A stretch of 64,000 nt of DNA from Haliclona indistincta (lineage: Eukaryota; Porifera; Demospongiae; Haplosclerida; Chalinidae), in assembly GCA_964017065.1 (NCBI GenBank), contig OZ024784.1, positions 8,971,152 through 9,035,151 on the forward strand, given 5' to 3'. Under the pieces are notes generated by a model. The model was given only the letters and a program-made list of their open reading frames with translations, did not search any database and had not been told where the DNA came from. Of this stretch, positions 45,492-57,465 are shown one piece after another. Every line of letters starts with the position of its first letter. Position 1 is the stretch's first letter. The position numbers were made by a program, and so were the translations under genes.

Positions 45492-48400
45492 TTATTGTAT
45501 AACATTGTGTGGTTTAAGACAACAAATGCCACCATGACCATCATCAAAGTAGACGTGAAGACCTCCAGTCTCTTCATCTCCAGCAGGCTCTCTCTTGGTA
45601 TCAGTTGTTTGAGGAGGAAGGACAGTAGAGAAGAAGCTATGGGAGCATCCCTTGAGACAGGGTAACATGCCCTGTAGTTGGCCTTCACGTGATAACCAGT
45701 AAAGATCCTCTCTGAAGGAATCAGGAAACTGTGAGCAGCTGACAAGATAGCCTAGAAGAAGACATGGATTATTATCATGATCACAAGGCACATCATAATA
45801 CCACGCCATCATTATCCATTAAGAAGCACCGTTGCACACTGCTACGTTAATTTGTAAGGAGGAATGCACTTACCATCATTCTGTATAACATGGATATGAG
45901 ATGGTCTGCCAGGAAGATCAGCATCCAATACCACTGAAACCTTTTCTGTCCTGTAATATAATGGGTTTCATGCCAGACTCACAACAATAAGAAAGCCATG
46001 CCATGGTCAAGAAATGACTTATCTTAAGGGGACGGTTAACAGTTTGCCTAATTAAATATTCATAAAATAATACTAAATTATAGTGTTGAGACAAAAAGCA
46101 CTATAAGGCTAAGATAAGTTGTATAGAATGCACCATCAACTAATCTATGTATAAAATAGTCCAGGTCAACAACTGCTACAGTAGAATAAGCCGGAATTGC
46201 GCCAAAGCCAATCGCTATAAAATTCGATTTTTCGACGCCAAATTTCTTGACGAGCATGCTAAAGCAAGAAGCGAAGGACTCACCAAACGCTTCTTAAGGA
46301 TAAACTCTAGGGCGAGAGCTATATTGGAAAGAATAGAAGCATCTTGTTCAGTGGCGGATCTAGGGTTAGCAAATAGGGAGGGCCAGCCAGAAAATCTTGC
46401 TAATTAATATTCATTTATTCATTAAAATCGATCGATTTTATTCTTATTGCAGTTATTCATTGATAATGTACGAGCGCATTCGCGCGCTATGCATGATCAT
46501 CGATCGCTTGCACTTTTCAGGTGCTTGGATCGAGATGCTCTGGCGTTATGCTTGTCTAATAGCGAGCCAGATGTGACTGTGTAATGCAATAAGAATTAAT
46601 ATTCATAACTTGAGAAAATCTGGGGGGCTAAGCCCTCCCTGGCCCCCCCCTAGATCCGCCACTGATCTTGCTTCCGAAAAATTCCCAATAAATGGCTAAA
46701 ATGGCGTATTTCAGCGTCTTCCTTAAGCCATTTATTGGAAATTTTTCGGAAACAAGATGCTTCTATTCTTTCCAATATAGCTCTCGGCCTAGAGTTTATC
46801 CTTAAGAAGCGTTTGGTGAGTACTTCGCTTCTTGCTTTAGCATGCTCGTCAAGAAATTTGGCGTCGAAAAATCGAGTTTTATAGCGATCGGCTTTGGCAC
46901 AATTCCGGCTTATTCTACTGTAGCAGTTGTTGACCTGGACTATTTTATACATAGATTAGTTGATGGTGCATTCTATACAACTTATCTTAGCCTTATAGCG
47001 CTTTTTGTCTCAACACTATAATTTAGTATTATTTTTTTTGCATTTTTGTCCAAAGTAATTGCCACAATTACAAAATGTGTACATTTTGTATAGGGATAAT
47101 GCAAAAATTTTCTCACTTTAAGCGCACCTACGAAAAACAAATTTATACACAAAATTTTTCTACGCATACGGTAGGCACCATCTTTCAGAAACAGAATTGT
47201 AAAACTAAGAATCAGTAGAGATGTGTTTCCATACTTCTTAACACAAACCCAAGCACTTAACTCAGGCATTTGATCTTACCTAGCTGGACAGTTCAGTACA
47301 AGAAGACGATTATTGATGGCAATTGCCACTTGGCAAGATCCAAAATCTGCACCATCATCCAGTAAATGATCAGCAACATCTTCGTTCTCTTCCATCTCCT
47401 GCTGTGTAGTCTGTTCCACTGTCACTTTCAACTGGCTCATCCTGGCCTCTTCCTCCTGCCCATCACTCCCACTCTCTTCCACACAGTTGACATGTAAAAC
47501 TTTCAAAATAGTCACCTTTGGCTCAATAGCAGAGAACTGAGGATAGAGAAGACCATCCTGAGGATTGGAAGTGCTGTCGGAATCTCTCATTCCTTTAACT
47601 AACACTCTATCCAGAGTCTCAGGATGCAGAAGACAAAGACCTCCATCACAGACAACCAAGAGTAGACCAGGAACAACCAATAGAGAATTTGAGCCACTCA
47701 CAACTAGAGAAGTACGACGATAATGCTCTTCACGTTGCACAACTAGTTGACTGGTGACCCTGAGGAAAATATATATTATTATTGTTTTTGTCGTTCGCTC
47801 TCTCTCCTCATGCTCTTGGCTTACTTATGGTTGTTCTCATTCAGCATTATAACACGGTTTCCAAGGACATACTTTCCGGGAATTGGTCTATCCCTCCATC
47901 TCCCAGATAACTCCAAGAGATTTATCACAGTACCACATTCATCAAACATAACAAATTGTAAAAATGAGGTTTTAGGACCTGTAAACACTTTTTCAACAGC
48001 GGCAACATACCTAGAGAAAATCACCTTTTCATCCTACTTCTAATTTTGTTCACTTACTTGATGTGGTTCATGTGACTGGAAGGATATGCTAGTGCAGCAT
48101 TGGAATCAGGATACAGGAACAAGAATGAGGATGGACAACAGTAGATTTTTGGATTCAGAAAACTTTTAGTATCATTGCAATTGACAAACTGTGATGAGTA
48201 AAAAACACACATGTATGATTATTAAGGATTTGTAGGCAAATGTCATTTTGCAACACACTGCAGAACTACATTTAGTGTAGAGAAATCTCTGGTTATTTTG
48301 AATATACATGCACACATAAATTATTATGAATCTATGTCCTTAGCATACAGCATAAAAATTTTACCTACCACAATAACTTCAGGAAGTGCTGTCCTGCTAG

Positions 48401-51400
48401 TCTGGATAATCTCTTTCAGGTGAAAGGAGAGGACAATGGTTGCTTTGCCTATAACCAGATGAGTGGAGAGCTCAAGAATGAAGTCATTGGAGCTTTTAAT
48501 TCTTTTGTTTGTTTTAGGACGCCACTTTACTGTTGACTTTTTATTATCAAGGCCCTAGTTAGAGAGAAAACAGATCATCGTTCACCACTGGAGTTCTAAT
48601 GAACACAGCCCCATGCTATATAACCTATATTAGCAGCAGTAGTATACTAGTAGTAGCATGCAATAGTGGAAACATCTGCTCATGATCATACTCATTCAAG
48701 CTTGTTGCAGCTGTACTCAGTTACTGTTATGTTCCTATTAGTGATGCATAGCACTTGACAAAAGAATTTGTAAGTAAATATGAATTGGGAACTACGGTAT
48801 TTGTGAAATTTTTTTGAGTGAAAAAATCTTGTTTTCTCATGAAAATTCTTAACTCTCATAGCCAATTATAGACAGCTGGTATAGCAAAATAATTATGAAT
48901 AAATTATTATTTCGCAAATGATCATTATTTTACAATAAAACGAGACATTTGCAGATAAAATTTGTGAATAGTATGTGATTCACGAAAAAATTCCTTCCGC
49001 AAAGGTTTCCTGCCATACGGTAATCTATCAGCAAAAGCTAAACCACTATACTGTGTTACTTTGTGCTAGACACAACACTTGATTTGCAAAAGAAATGAGC
49101 ACTGTCTTTTGTTCACAGATTTGTTGTTTTTCGCAAATTTAAATTAAATCTGACTGCATTATAATCAATTTTAATCCAAGTTGATGTGATGAATAGTACC
49201 TGATTGGTTAACTCCAGTCCCGTCTGCATCATCTTGTCAATATTACATATCACTGCCTCATGTGTATCAGGATGAACTATATTTGCCTCTTTCACCAAAG
49301 CCTGAGATTAGAAAACAGGAACTTTTTACATTTACAAATCAATATGTAAAAATCACTCACTTTCTTCATCTCATGTCTAATGAGTTTCCTCATATCCAAG
49401 GAGTGTCTGCTGCCATCACTACCATACCAGTGCAGCACAGTGAGGTAGTTAGACTCTGTGATACTTGTTCTCTGGTCCATGTCTAGTTTGTGAGCTGCCA
49501 AAAGCTCAACTGTGCACCAAGAAGACTCAAATAATCTCAACGGATATGGTAGACTGGACTCGCCCGAGGAATCTAACATACTCACTATAATATCACAGAC
49601 ATTGTGACAGACATCTTACTGTACCATCAGCAGTTTCAGAACCATTGGAATATGTGTAGTGCTGGGATGATGCCGCTCGAGAAAAACACAACTTCCTACA
49701 AAACTATAATAACGTTATTTCCATAGAGCCTGTCACTCACCCAGTGTATGGGTCAATAAGAACACATCTCATGGGAGGTGCATCCATGTGAATATCACCA
49801 GTGAGGTATTGTGAGTCGGCAGTGAGTCTGAGCCTCAGGTCAGTGGACGGAGCATGATCAGCAATATAACTCAACATTGAAAGTCTACCAGGATCTCTGA
49901 GTCAAAACACAACACACGTGTGCTAGCTTTTGTGTTGTATAACAGCTCATGGTACAGTTACATCTTTTAACTACGATACAGTAGACAGACAGAATAACAC
50001 TCGGAAACAAAAAAACCTGTACCACAAAGATCATGATTACTTGTCATAAGGATGAAGAGGATGAAGTAGCTGAATTCTCCATTTTAAAGGCATTATGGGA
50101 GCATGTGCCAAGTTTCCTGCCTCCAGTAACTTTGTCAACTGCTGCCATGGCGGTTGACGCTGTTGCAGAGGAACGAACCAATTCGTAAACTGGTAACCTG
50201 GCAACAAGCCATTGTTCCACTCCCTTGCTCCTGCAAAACTAAAAAATTATTTAAACGTTGTGTTCTTTCTTCATCACTCACTCATTAATATAATTCTCAA
50301 AAGCTCTTTGTGATTGCAAGTCATTCCCTCTCATGGCGTGTACAAGAGACAGGTGGTAGTTAAGAACAGGAAATGCAGTTTTCTGTTTCATCAGCATATT
50401 CTCACAATCTAGCAGCCATTGTGTCACTTGCTCTCCTACAACAAATATTCCTCAATAATAGATAGAGTAATAATGTAAGGAACTATCTCATGAACTTTGT
50501 CACTTCTATCATACCTTGCTTCCCGGAGGGATCCACTGGATGTCCTGCATGATTGAACAAGAGAGCCTCAGCTGCAGCAACATGTAGGAACCATACAGAG
50601 CCAGGGATGCTGTTAGCCATCTTCAACACAATATCCCAGCTACAAGCAGACTGAATAGCTGACATCTGGTCCATTGTACTATGAGTAGGAATGAAATTAG
50701 TAAGAAGCTCTCTACAAGTGAGAATGGCTTACCCTGTATCCCAAACTGATGCTTGTAGAGCAAAGGAACACATTGGAGCCTCAATAAAAGAAAAAAATTA
50801 TTAGTAGAGAATGAAGAGAAGATAGTAGGATTACTATTTGAGGATGATAGTTGCATCCTAGTGTTCCTAATGGTATTTTAATATTTGAGCTCTTACGGTA
50901 GAACTCAACTGCATTACTTCTCTCTCCATAGTGAACAAACATACGAGCCATCTCATTGAGTGCAACAGCTTGATCACAAGCTGAGAAAAAAGAAATTAAA
51001 CAACATGTAGTACAGGAGAGATTGCCAATTTGACACATACGGTTCTGCAGTAGTTCGACTGCAACTACAAAATTTTCAGTGGCTACTTTGAGATTTCCTC
51101 GAGCCCAATGGACATATCCTGGCCAGAGAGGAACAAAGTCTTTAAAGATCTTCATCAGGCAAGGATATCTAGAAACATGATGCAATTATTATTGATGACT
51201 ACTAGATATTTAGAGAAACTAAGTAATGGTTTCTACAGCATATAAATGAGTCATGCTGTACTGTATTGCACTGTATTATAGCAACCATCACTAGCTCTTA
51301 CCTAGTGAATAACCAATGATTCACTTGCTTCACTTGAGCACTGGAGGATGGCTTGTTCGGTTTCTTGATAATCTGAGCAGGTTCACCGACCAGTCGAGGA

Positions 51401-52374
51401 TACATATAGTTCACGTAATGGAGGAGGACACGATACAAGGAGAGAGCTTGTTCTGAATCATTATCATTAGCATTGTAGAAGGCCCTGTCTTCATTGAGAT
51501 TAGGAGCAGGAAGAGGGGCATGATACCCTCCACCAGGAGTGAAGTCACCTTCACTAATAGCATGATCAGAGGGGTCCCAAATTCTTTGAACAATGTATGC
51601 TCGTGGTGATGTGCTTGACTCTATGTCATCCTTTTTTTGTTTTGTCAAGTGGAGCTCAAATGAACCAAGTAGCTTTTCTAGCCAGGAAACATGGTTTGTG
51701 ACTGTCTTTCGTGTTTCTCTGTCATGTCGAAGAAGAGAAGTGAGGAGATAAGGAAGATTCGTATCTAACTCAGCTGAGGAGTAATGGCAGATAAAGATGA
51801 AATGAAATTACGAATTGTTGCACATACCCAATGATATTTTCTGCAGCCTCCTGAGACAGATCTCAGCAAGAGAAGGAACCATGGTCTGACTGAAAAGTGT
51901 CTTGTCCTGTACATCTAGACACAGCTTGTCCTCTATTAATTTGCATAAAGGTTGGAAAAATTCCACCATTGCTTGACGTTTAGCTTTACGCCTATTTTTC
52001 TTCTGCCTCTTTCCCTTGCCGGGTCTAGATCCGTTTGAAACGTCATGTGACAATGCTGCAGGAGATTCAGGTTCGGAGTCACTTGAAATTATCGGAGAAG
52101 TTGGAGCAGAATAATACACCTCCTCATCTTCGCTTCCTTCATCCACGTCTTCCTCGCTCGTAGACTTTTCATTTTCAGAGTCATTCGCTTGCTGTCTTGC
52201 AATTTCTATGCTCTTCTTTCTTGCCTCTTTTTTCTTCTTTTTCCTCTGCATTCGCTCCTTCTCTTTTATATCATCATATTCTTGTGCCTGCGATAATTGC
52301 CATGACACCATGCGGCAAAAACTGGCGGGTGGAGGAGGACTATGACTCTGCTGCAGGTCCGTCTGCTCGGCCAT
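45492..52374 (-). CDS. Large uncharacterised protein: charged N-terminus, TPR-like middle, propeller-like C-terminus
   Basis: I do not recognise it. About 15-18 exons. Exon 1 (52374-51830) starts MAEQTDLQQSHSPPPP, with a Lys/Arg-rich helix (ERMQRKKKKKEARKKSIEIA), an acidic Ser-rich stretch and a second basic patch (GKGKRQKKNRRKAKRQAMVE), suggesting a nuclear or RNA-associated protein. Middle exons (51770-50050) are helical and repeat-like: SWLEKLLGSFELHL, LWPGYVHWARGNLKVATENF, ALNEMARMFVHYGERSNAVE-FYRKSS (TPR-like A/Y-G pattern), WFLHVAAAEALLF, WNNGLLPGYQFTNWFVPLQQ. The last third (49900-45492) is beta-rich: MRCVLIDPYTG, VTILKVLHVNC, QVAIAINNRLLVLNC, GGICCLKPHNVIQ-stop, perhaps a beta-propeller. 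The W-x3-LPGYQF segment distantly recalls Pol I factor TAF1A, a weak hint only. Its intron 47280-45960 holds a foldback transposon. Divergent from HEATR3 by 79 bp. Confidence 0.7.
46060..47042. mobile_element. Foldback element with ~280-bp inverted arms
   Basis: The left arm (about 46062-46345) is repeated in inverse at about 46755-47040; both arms contain TACATAGATTAGTTGATGGT or its complement. Because the arms are copies, near-identical ORFs appear on both strands (MYKIVQVNNCYSRISRNCAK at 46147 + and 46952 -). The inner ends carry a second short hairpin (AATAAATGGCTAAAATGGCG...AAGCCATTTATTGGAAATTT, 46687-46745). The left arm is interrupted by another element at 46351-46664. It sits in an intron of the gene at 45492-52374. 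Confidence 0.85.
46351..46664. mobile_element. Second MITE nested inside the foldback element
   Basis: CAGTGGCGGATCTAGGG (46351) and CCCTAGATCCGCCACTG (to 46664) form terminal inverted repeats. Flanks ATCTTGTT (left) and ATCTTGCT (right) look like an 8-bp target duplication, suggesting a hAT-type mechanism. Removing it restores a continuous foldback arm (AAGCATCTTG then CTTCCGAAAAATT, matching the other arm), so it inserted after the foldback element. Confidence 0.75.
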
Positions 52375-52453
52375 CTTAGGAGGTGTGTTTATAAAGGTGT
52401 GGTCTCAGTCTCGCTCATGCTCATTCGAGCTTGCACGTGGTCATTCTGGTGAT
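52375..52453. promoter_or_regulatory. Bidirectional gap between the large uncharacterised gene and HEATR3
   Basis: 79 bp between divergent ATGs. It contains CACGTGGTCATTCTGG (E-box-like CACGTG, ~52434-52439). Promoter role is inferred from position. Confidence 0.45.
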
Positions 52454-55400
52454 ATGGGAAAAACTAAGAGAAAGCGACGCTCAAATCAGAGGTTTGATCC
52501 AACTTGTAAGATAGAGGGATTACAGAGCCAAAGAGTGAGTGGTGATGCAGTGATTCCTGCACTGAGTAAGGTGAGGCCGTTACTATAAACTTCTCACCAT
52601 CGAAGCTGTTTCGTCATCACAGCTTGCTGATCCATCGCCAGTAGAGAGAACGTGGGCATGTCTCTCACTCGCTCGGTTAGTGACAGAAGAAAGTGACCAA
52701 GCAGTGGTTAGACTTATTAAGGCTGGTCTTATACAGCAGACAACACTCCTCCTTAGTGACTCCAGCTGGGAGGTGAGGGAGGCAGCCACTGGAGCACTAA
52801 GGTACCGTGTCCTTCTACACTTATGACCCAATATGTCTTTGCTATTTTTACAGAAACGTCAGTATCTGTTCACATGGAGTCCATTGTCAACAACTTGCTC
52901 ACCCAAGAGTCACTGCTCCTCTGCTGGTTCTGATGCAACAAGTGAGTCTGTTGACAGTATGCATATACTCATACTGTCTGTATAGTGTGTGGAGGAGCTG
53001 GTGGTGAAGGGTTGCAGCAGTCAGGATCAACACATTGCCAGCACATTACAACAAGTCCTTCACCTAATGCTCAATGTTACGTGAGTAGGATACGTAATGA
53101 CATGGTTCTGATGTGACCACTGGTTCGTCTCTAGTCAAATGAGTACAAAACTAGTGGATTTGTGTAGTGATGAAAAAGTTGTCGACATACTGCTTCATGT
53201 TTTCTCTTCCTCTTGTTTTTCTGTTTCACTTAAAGCCATTGCAGGTTTGTTATTTATTACTATAAATTATTTTTATATGTAAATTTTATTCTTTTAGCTC
53301 AATGTCTCCACACCATATCTGAAGAAAACACTGCATTAGCACAGTTAATATGCTTGTCCTCAAGCCGTCTCTCCATCTTGAGCTCTGCTCTCTGCTCATC
53401 ACATTACTCACCATCTCTCGACATGCTCATAGCATCCATTGCTGGTAGGAACTCAGTCTCATATTCACACTATTATTTTTCTTTCTCAGGTGTACTAGCC
53501 AACATGTTACCGTGGTTACCTGATCCCCAGCAGGCTGTGTCTCTGGTGTCTAATGCACTCTCACATGTTCTAGACTCGGATCATGTTAGCATGTTACTGC
53601 AGTCTTTAGCTACTACCCTCACACACACTACTGACAAACAAGTGAGTTGATTATCACAATAATTTTTGCAAGTTCTTTTGTAACGTTACTCAGGATCAGG
53701 TTACAAGTATATATGAACAAAGAGAAAAGGTTAAATTACATTTTATTTTATGAATTTTAATGATTTTTTTTGCAGTTAGTTGATTCTCTTGCTGCTGTAC
53801 AAGTAGCTCTTGAAGTTTTGGCTAATTTGTGGTGTGAGGAAGAGGAAGATGATATGGAAGAAGAGATTTTGGAGGAAGAGGAAGAAATCAAAGTTGAAGA
53901 GAAGATGGAGGAAGATTGTGAAGGAAAAGCTATATCTAATGGTCCACAGAATGAAGCCACTGTTGCTACTCTGAGGGATTGTTCGTGGCCACTGCTGAAC
54001 AAGGTGAACACAAACTGCTGACCAAGCTTTGTGAGTTAATGGAATGTAATATACAGGTTCTGTATTGGTGTCAGCTTGACAAAGCCAAGCTCACTGGAAT
54101 GTGCCAGAGTATCAATAAAGGGGGAGACATATGGCAAAGGTGTGTGGCATCTACAGGTCATTTTTACACATCTTGCAGTTTGTACGCATATCTAGACATG
54201 TATATATGTTACGACCCGATTCACAACCTCTGACCCGCTTCGAAGCCGGTCGACCGGTTTCGAAGCCGGTTAGCTAGCTCGCGGCGCGCCAGATTCAAAG
54301 CGTGCATAATGCTAAGTGCGCGCGTGTAATAGACTTCGTCTACTATAAACATAACGTGTACTCTGAGTGTCCATAGACATGCATTGCATCGCAATTATAT
54401 TGTTCTTTGCTTCCATGTGCAGGAGTCACGTCTGAAGAAGAAGCTGTGACATTTTCCTATGGATTTTAGTGCAGTTTGATTGTTAAACAACTGTTGCATG
54501 CACACAACATTTCTTGCTGCGCTGCGTTGCTGAACCACTCGTAACGGCATATCTATGGTAACGGCATTCCTGTCAATTTGGCAGGTAGGCTTGCTGTGCT
54601 GCGCTGCTAAACCACTTACAACGACGCTCCTGTCGATGACTGTAGTAGCACATGATGCTCTAAAACGCCTCCGGCGGACACTTTCCAGTCTTGCTGCGCT
54701 ACACTGCATGAGCTATAATCGCGACAGCACTCCTAACTTAGGTTCTGTCGATCTAGCAAGCAGGTGGGCACCCTGAAGCATTGAAACACGGTTCGGTTTT
54801 AAACCGGGTCAACTGAGCTTATGTGGTTGTAAATCGGGTTAACCGGCTTCGAAACCGGCGGCCGGCTTCGAAACGGGTCAGGTTGTGAATCGGGTCGTAA
54901 CATATACATGGTCTTAGAGCCACTTTATTATTACCTACCAATGAATGACATGATGACCTGTTGTTGTGTAGTCTGGAGTGTGTGCAGGAGCATGCAGTGG
55001 TGGTAGTAATGAACATACTATCTGTATTACCTGTGAGGAGCTGGGGGAAGAAGGAAGAGATTAGAGCAATCTGGGAAGCTACAACATCTATTTTGGTCAC
55101 TAATTCAGGTGTGTATTGTCTGTCATTTTTGCGAAGTTTGCTGTTCTTAGATGAAGTGTCGTTGCAAGTCTGTCCCGAAGAGACCATGAAGTCAGCATTG
55201 TCAGTGATAACACTGACAGCTGAAGGGCTGTTAGCTGCTGCTGCTCATGTGAGGTTCCTCTCTGACAACACACTTCTTACCTTTGGTCCACCTTACTTCA
55301 GCTTCTATCAGATGACCAGCTGCAGATTCTAGCACGCATTGGTCGACAAGCAAAATCTGATGTTGTTCGGACAGCTGGTATTCAAGCACTCTCATCTGTT

Positions 55401-56475
55401 GGAAAGATAGCTCTTACACTCTCTTCTAAAGTCACTCCTCTCACTGTAAGTACAGTAAATTCCTAGTTTGTGGGTCCTCATTACTATGAATATTAATTGG
55501 GCCAACTTTTTTTGCCTGACAGAGATGACGAAACAGCACAGAATTTGCTGTACAGCATCACAACATGCGTCCCTACTTAGCCAGCAACTCTTGACAAATC
55601 CGCAAAGTGCGAAGTGCACAGCTTACGCACAATGTTGTACGTCGATTTCTCAATGTTTACTGAGTGCTAGCAAGTGTATACAGTCACCCTGCAAGGTCGT
55701 TCTTGAGGAAATGACGAACTTGAGTTGTGAGTTATCGTCAAGCAAGGAAATGCAAAGTAGCTCCCTCATTATTGATGACAACTCGTTGCTCAAGAAAAAA
55801 TATCTAAAAATGATCCTTCTCAATAATATCCTTGGTTTAGAGCAGGTACACTTGCTAATGACAGAGCAAGTACCGTAACCCTCGCGCATGCTTTAGAATC
55901 ATTGCTTTAGAATTGTTGCAACATCATGTGTAAGCTGTGCGCTTCACACTTTGCAGATTTCCTTGAGAGTCGCATGTTATAATGCTGTATAGCAAGTTCA
56001 GTGCTGTTTCGTCGTCTTTGTCAGATGTTCTGGGCAAAAGAAGTTGGCTCATGGTCTGCTCATAGTAACGGGACCCGCCACCTTAAAATAGCTAGCTACT
56101 GTCACTTTATTCACTGGGACTCTTCTTTTCTCCATTTTTAGTTCATTGGTGAAACATTAAAGCAGTGCGTGAGTCAGGACACATCTGTGGTTGTTATGTG
56201 TCAAGCATTGGATGGTTTGTACGATGTGCTGGGAGATGAGCAGTGTCCCTCTGATGTGTTAGTTGCTTCAGGTGACATACTACAAGTCCTTACTGCAGCC
56301 AGAGCTGGTATCAAGGCAAAGGTGCAATAATGACTCTTTCGTCACCTTTATTTACAATCTCTCTCCTGCACAGCTAAAGAAACAAAAGCAGCTAGGACCC
56401 AATTATGCGTTAATTAACACAGTAAAAAGTAACCTCCCTCGATTCATTGATTACATACGTGCACAACTAAAATAA
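52454..56475 (+). CDS. HEATR3: HEAT repeat-containing protein 3 (HEATR3/Syo1-like)
   Basis: HEATR3/Syo1 is the adaptor that imports RPL5 and RPL11 for assembly of the 5S RNP. It starts MGKTKRKRRSNQRFDPT (human MGKSRTKRFKRPQFSPT). HEAT/ARM exons follow: TWACLSLARLVTEESDQAVV, LLLSDSSWEVREAATGALRN with VSICSHG, AQCLHTISEENTAL, and LVDSLAAVQVALEVLANLWC, followed by a strongly acidic loop (EEEEDDMEEEILEEEEEIKV), as in the family. It ends KKQKQLGPNYALINTVKSNL with PRFIDYIRAQLK-stop, matching the human end (VLDNVKMNLRRFIAYQE). About 13 exons. Two introns are swollen by mobile elements: 54207-54902 and 55468-56086. Stop at 56473-56475; convergent with PGLS (53 bp gap). Confidence 0.88.
54207..54902. 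mobile_element. TIR element (~696 bp) in HEATR3 intron
   Basis: It begins TGTTACGACCCGATTCACAA and ends with the complement TTGTGAATCGGGTCGTAACA. The flanks read CATGTATA and TATACATG, giving a possible TATA target duplication. Subterminal copies of CGGCTTCGAAACCGG/CCGGTTTCGAAGCCGG add a second inverted layer. The interior repeats TTGCTGNGCTGCGNTGCT-like words (near 54515, 54590 and 54690). No transposase ORF. Superfamily not determined. Confidence 0.8.
55468..56086. mobile_element. Foldback/TTAA MITE in HEATR3 intron, related to the INTS2 intron element
   Basis: Left arm (55472-55600: GGGTCCTCATTACTATGA, CCAACTTTTTTTGCC, ATGACGAAACAGCACAGAAT) recurs inverted at 55960-56080. The right terminus is GGGACCCGCCACC followed by TTAA (56083-56086), the same CCGCCACC-TTAA end as in the INTS2 intron. 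The left terminus has drifted. A 136-codon ORF (55468-55878) lies inside and has no family match. Confidence 0.7.
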
Positions 56476-56528
56476 TAACTATCGAGTGTTTATAAAGCAA
56501 CTGCATATGATGATGTCAATCCCTGTGT

Positions 56529-57272
56529 TTACAAGGAAGGTTTTGCTATAAGCAAGGCACTAGCTGGTTCATCCATTATCCAGTGTAACTCTTTGGACCG
56601 TACTCTTCCTGCTGGTAATGGTTCTACCCCTTCATCTGGCTCAAGACAGCGTTTAACAGCATCAGCTTTGCTTCCGCCAGTGGAGACTACAAATACGTTC
56701 CTAGCATTGTTGAGGACAGGAAATGTCATGGTGATCCGGCAGGGAGGGGGCTTTGGACTGTCACTAATAGACACAATCAGTTGAGAGGTCTCTCCCAAAG
56801 CTGGATGTCCAGGAAACAGTGAGCAGGTATGTCCGTCAGGTCCCATCCCAAGAAGAAGGAGATCAAACGATGGCAAGCCATCTCCTGGATACACACTACG
56901 GATTTTGTCAATGTAATCTCGTGCAGCTGCATCCAATGAGACAGAAGGATTGATAGCAAACACGTTTTCAGATTTTATGCCCACTTTGTCAAACAACTCT
57001 CGCTTGTAAACTGCGTATGTACTGTCTTCATTGTCGAAGTTCACGTGGCGTTCATCGCAGAAAAATACTCGCCATTTGTTCCACTGTACATCAGTCCGAT
57101 CTCTTAGCCCATCGCAAACTATCTTTGCCAAACTTCCTCCTGACAAGCCAATCGAAAAGAATCCATGATCACCAATTGATTTCTTTTCCTCTGCCATTAT
57201 CATGTCGTTAGTGGTCTTGCGAAGTTCATCTGAGTTTGCATAAATGTGAAGGATCGGTTTGGCAGTCGCCAT
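56529..57272 (-). CDS. PGLS: 6-phosphogluconolactonase
   Basis: Cytosolic second enzyme of the oxidative pentose phosphate pathway: hydrolyses 6-phosphogluconolactone to 6-phosphogluconate. A single-exon 247-aa protein, the usual length for the animal enzyme. Signatures: FSIGLSGGSLAKIV (substrate-binding Gly-rich loop, ~40-53), WRVFFCDERHVNFDNEDSTY (the S-D-E-R-x-V-P-like motif), FDLLLLGMGPDGHTCSLFPG (G-M-G-x-D-G-H-x-A-S-L-F-P, with catalytic His), RITMTFPVLNNA, and WIMDEPASALL at the C-terminus. Start MATAKPILHIYAN at 57272. Convergent with HEATR3; divergent from CIBAR1 (~190 bp). Confidence 0.95.
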   Translation of the reverse strand: MATAKPILHIYANSDELRKTTNDMIMAEEKKSIGDHGFFSIGLSGGSLAKIVCDGLRDRTDVQWNKWRVFFCDERHVNFDNEDSTYAVYKRELFDKVGIKSENVFAINPSVSLDAAARDYIDKIRSVYPGDGLPSFDLLLLGMGPDGHTCSLFPGHPALGETSQLIVSISDSPKPPPCRITMTFPVLNNARNVFVVSTGGSKADAVKRCLEPDEGVEPLPAGRVRSKELHWIMDEPASALLIAKPSL

Positions 57273-57465
57273 TGCAGAGTTCAGGGTTGCAACGCTAGTG
57301 AAGTATCGAGGAAGTTGAAGTTGGACTCAAGGGCTGTTCCGCCACCTCGTGTATAACTACAAAGAGCCACACCTCCGTGCAGAATGATTAATTAACCCTT
57401 TAAAACCTCGTCGTCAACCTCAGTAAACAACAAAAATTCAAAGTAGTGATCGCGCGATTGAGACG

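Noticed and set aside
46147..46407. 86-codon ORF in the foldback left arm as a gene
   Set aside because: The same frame appears in the inverted arm because the arms are copies; no splice or family support. Kept only as a question in findings.
55468..55878. 136-codon ORF in a HEATR3 intron
   Set aside because: It lies wholly inside a foldback MITE, with no family match.
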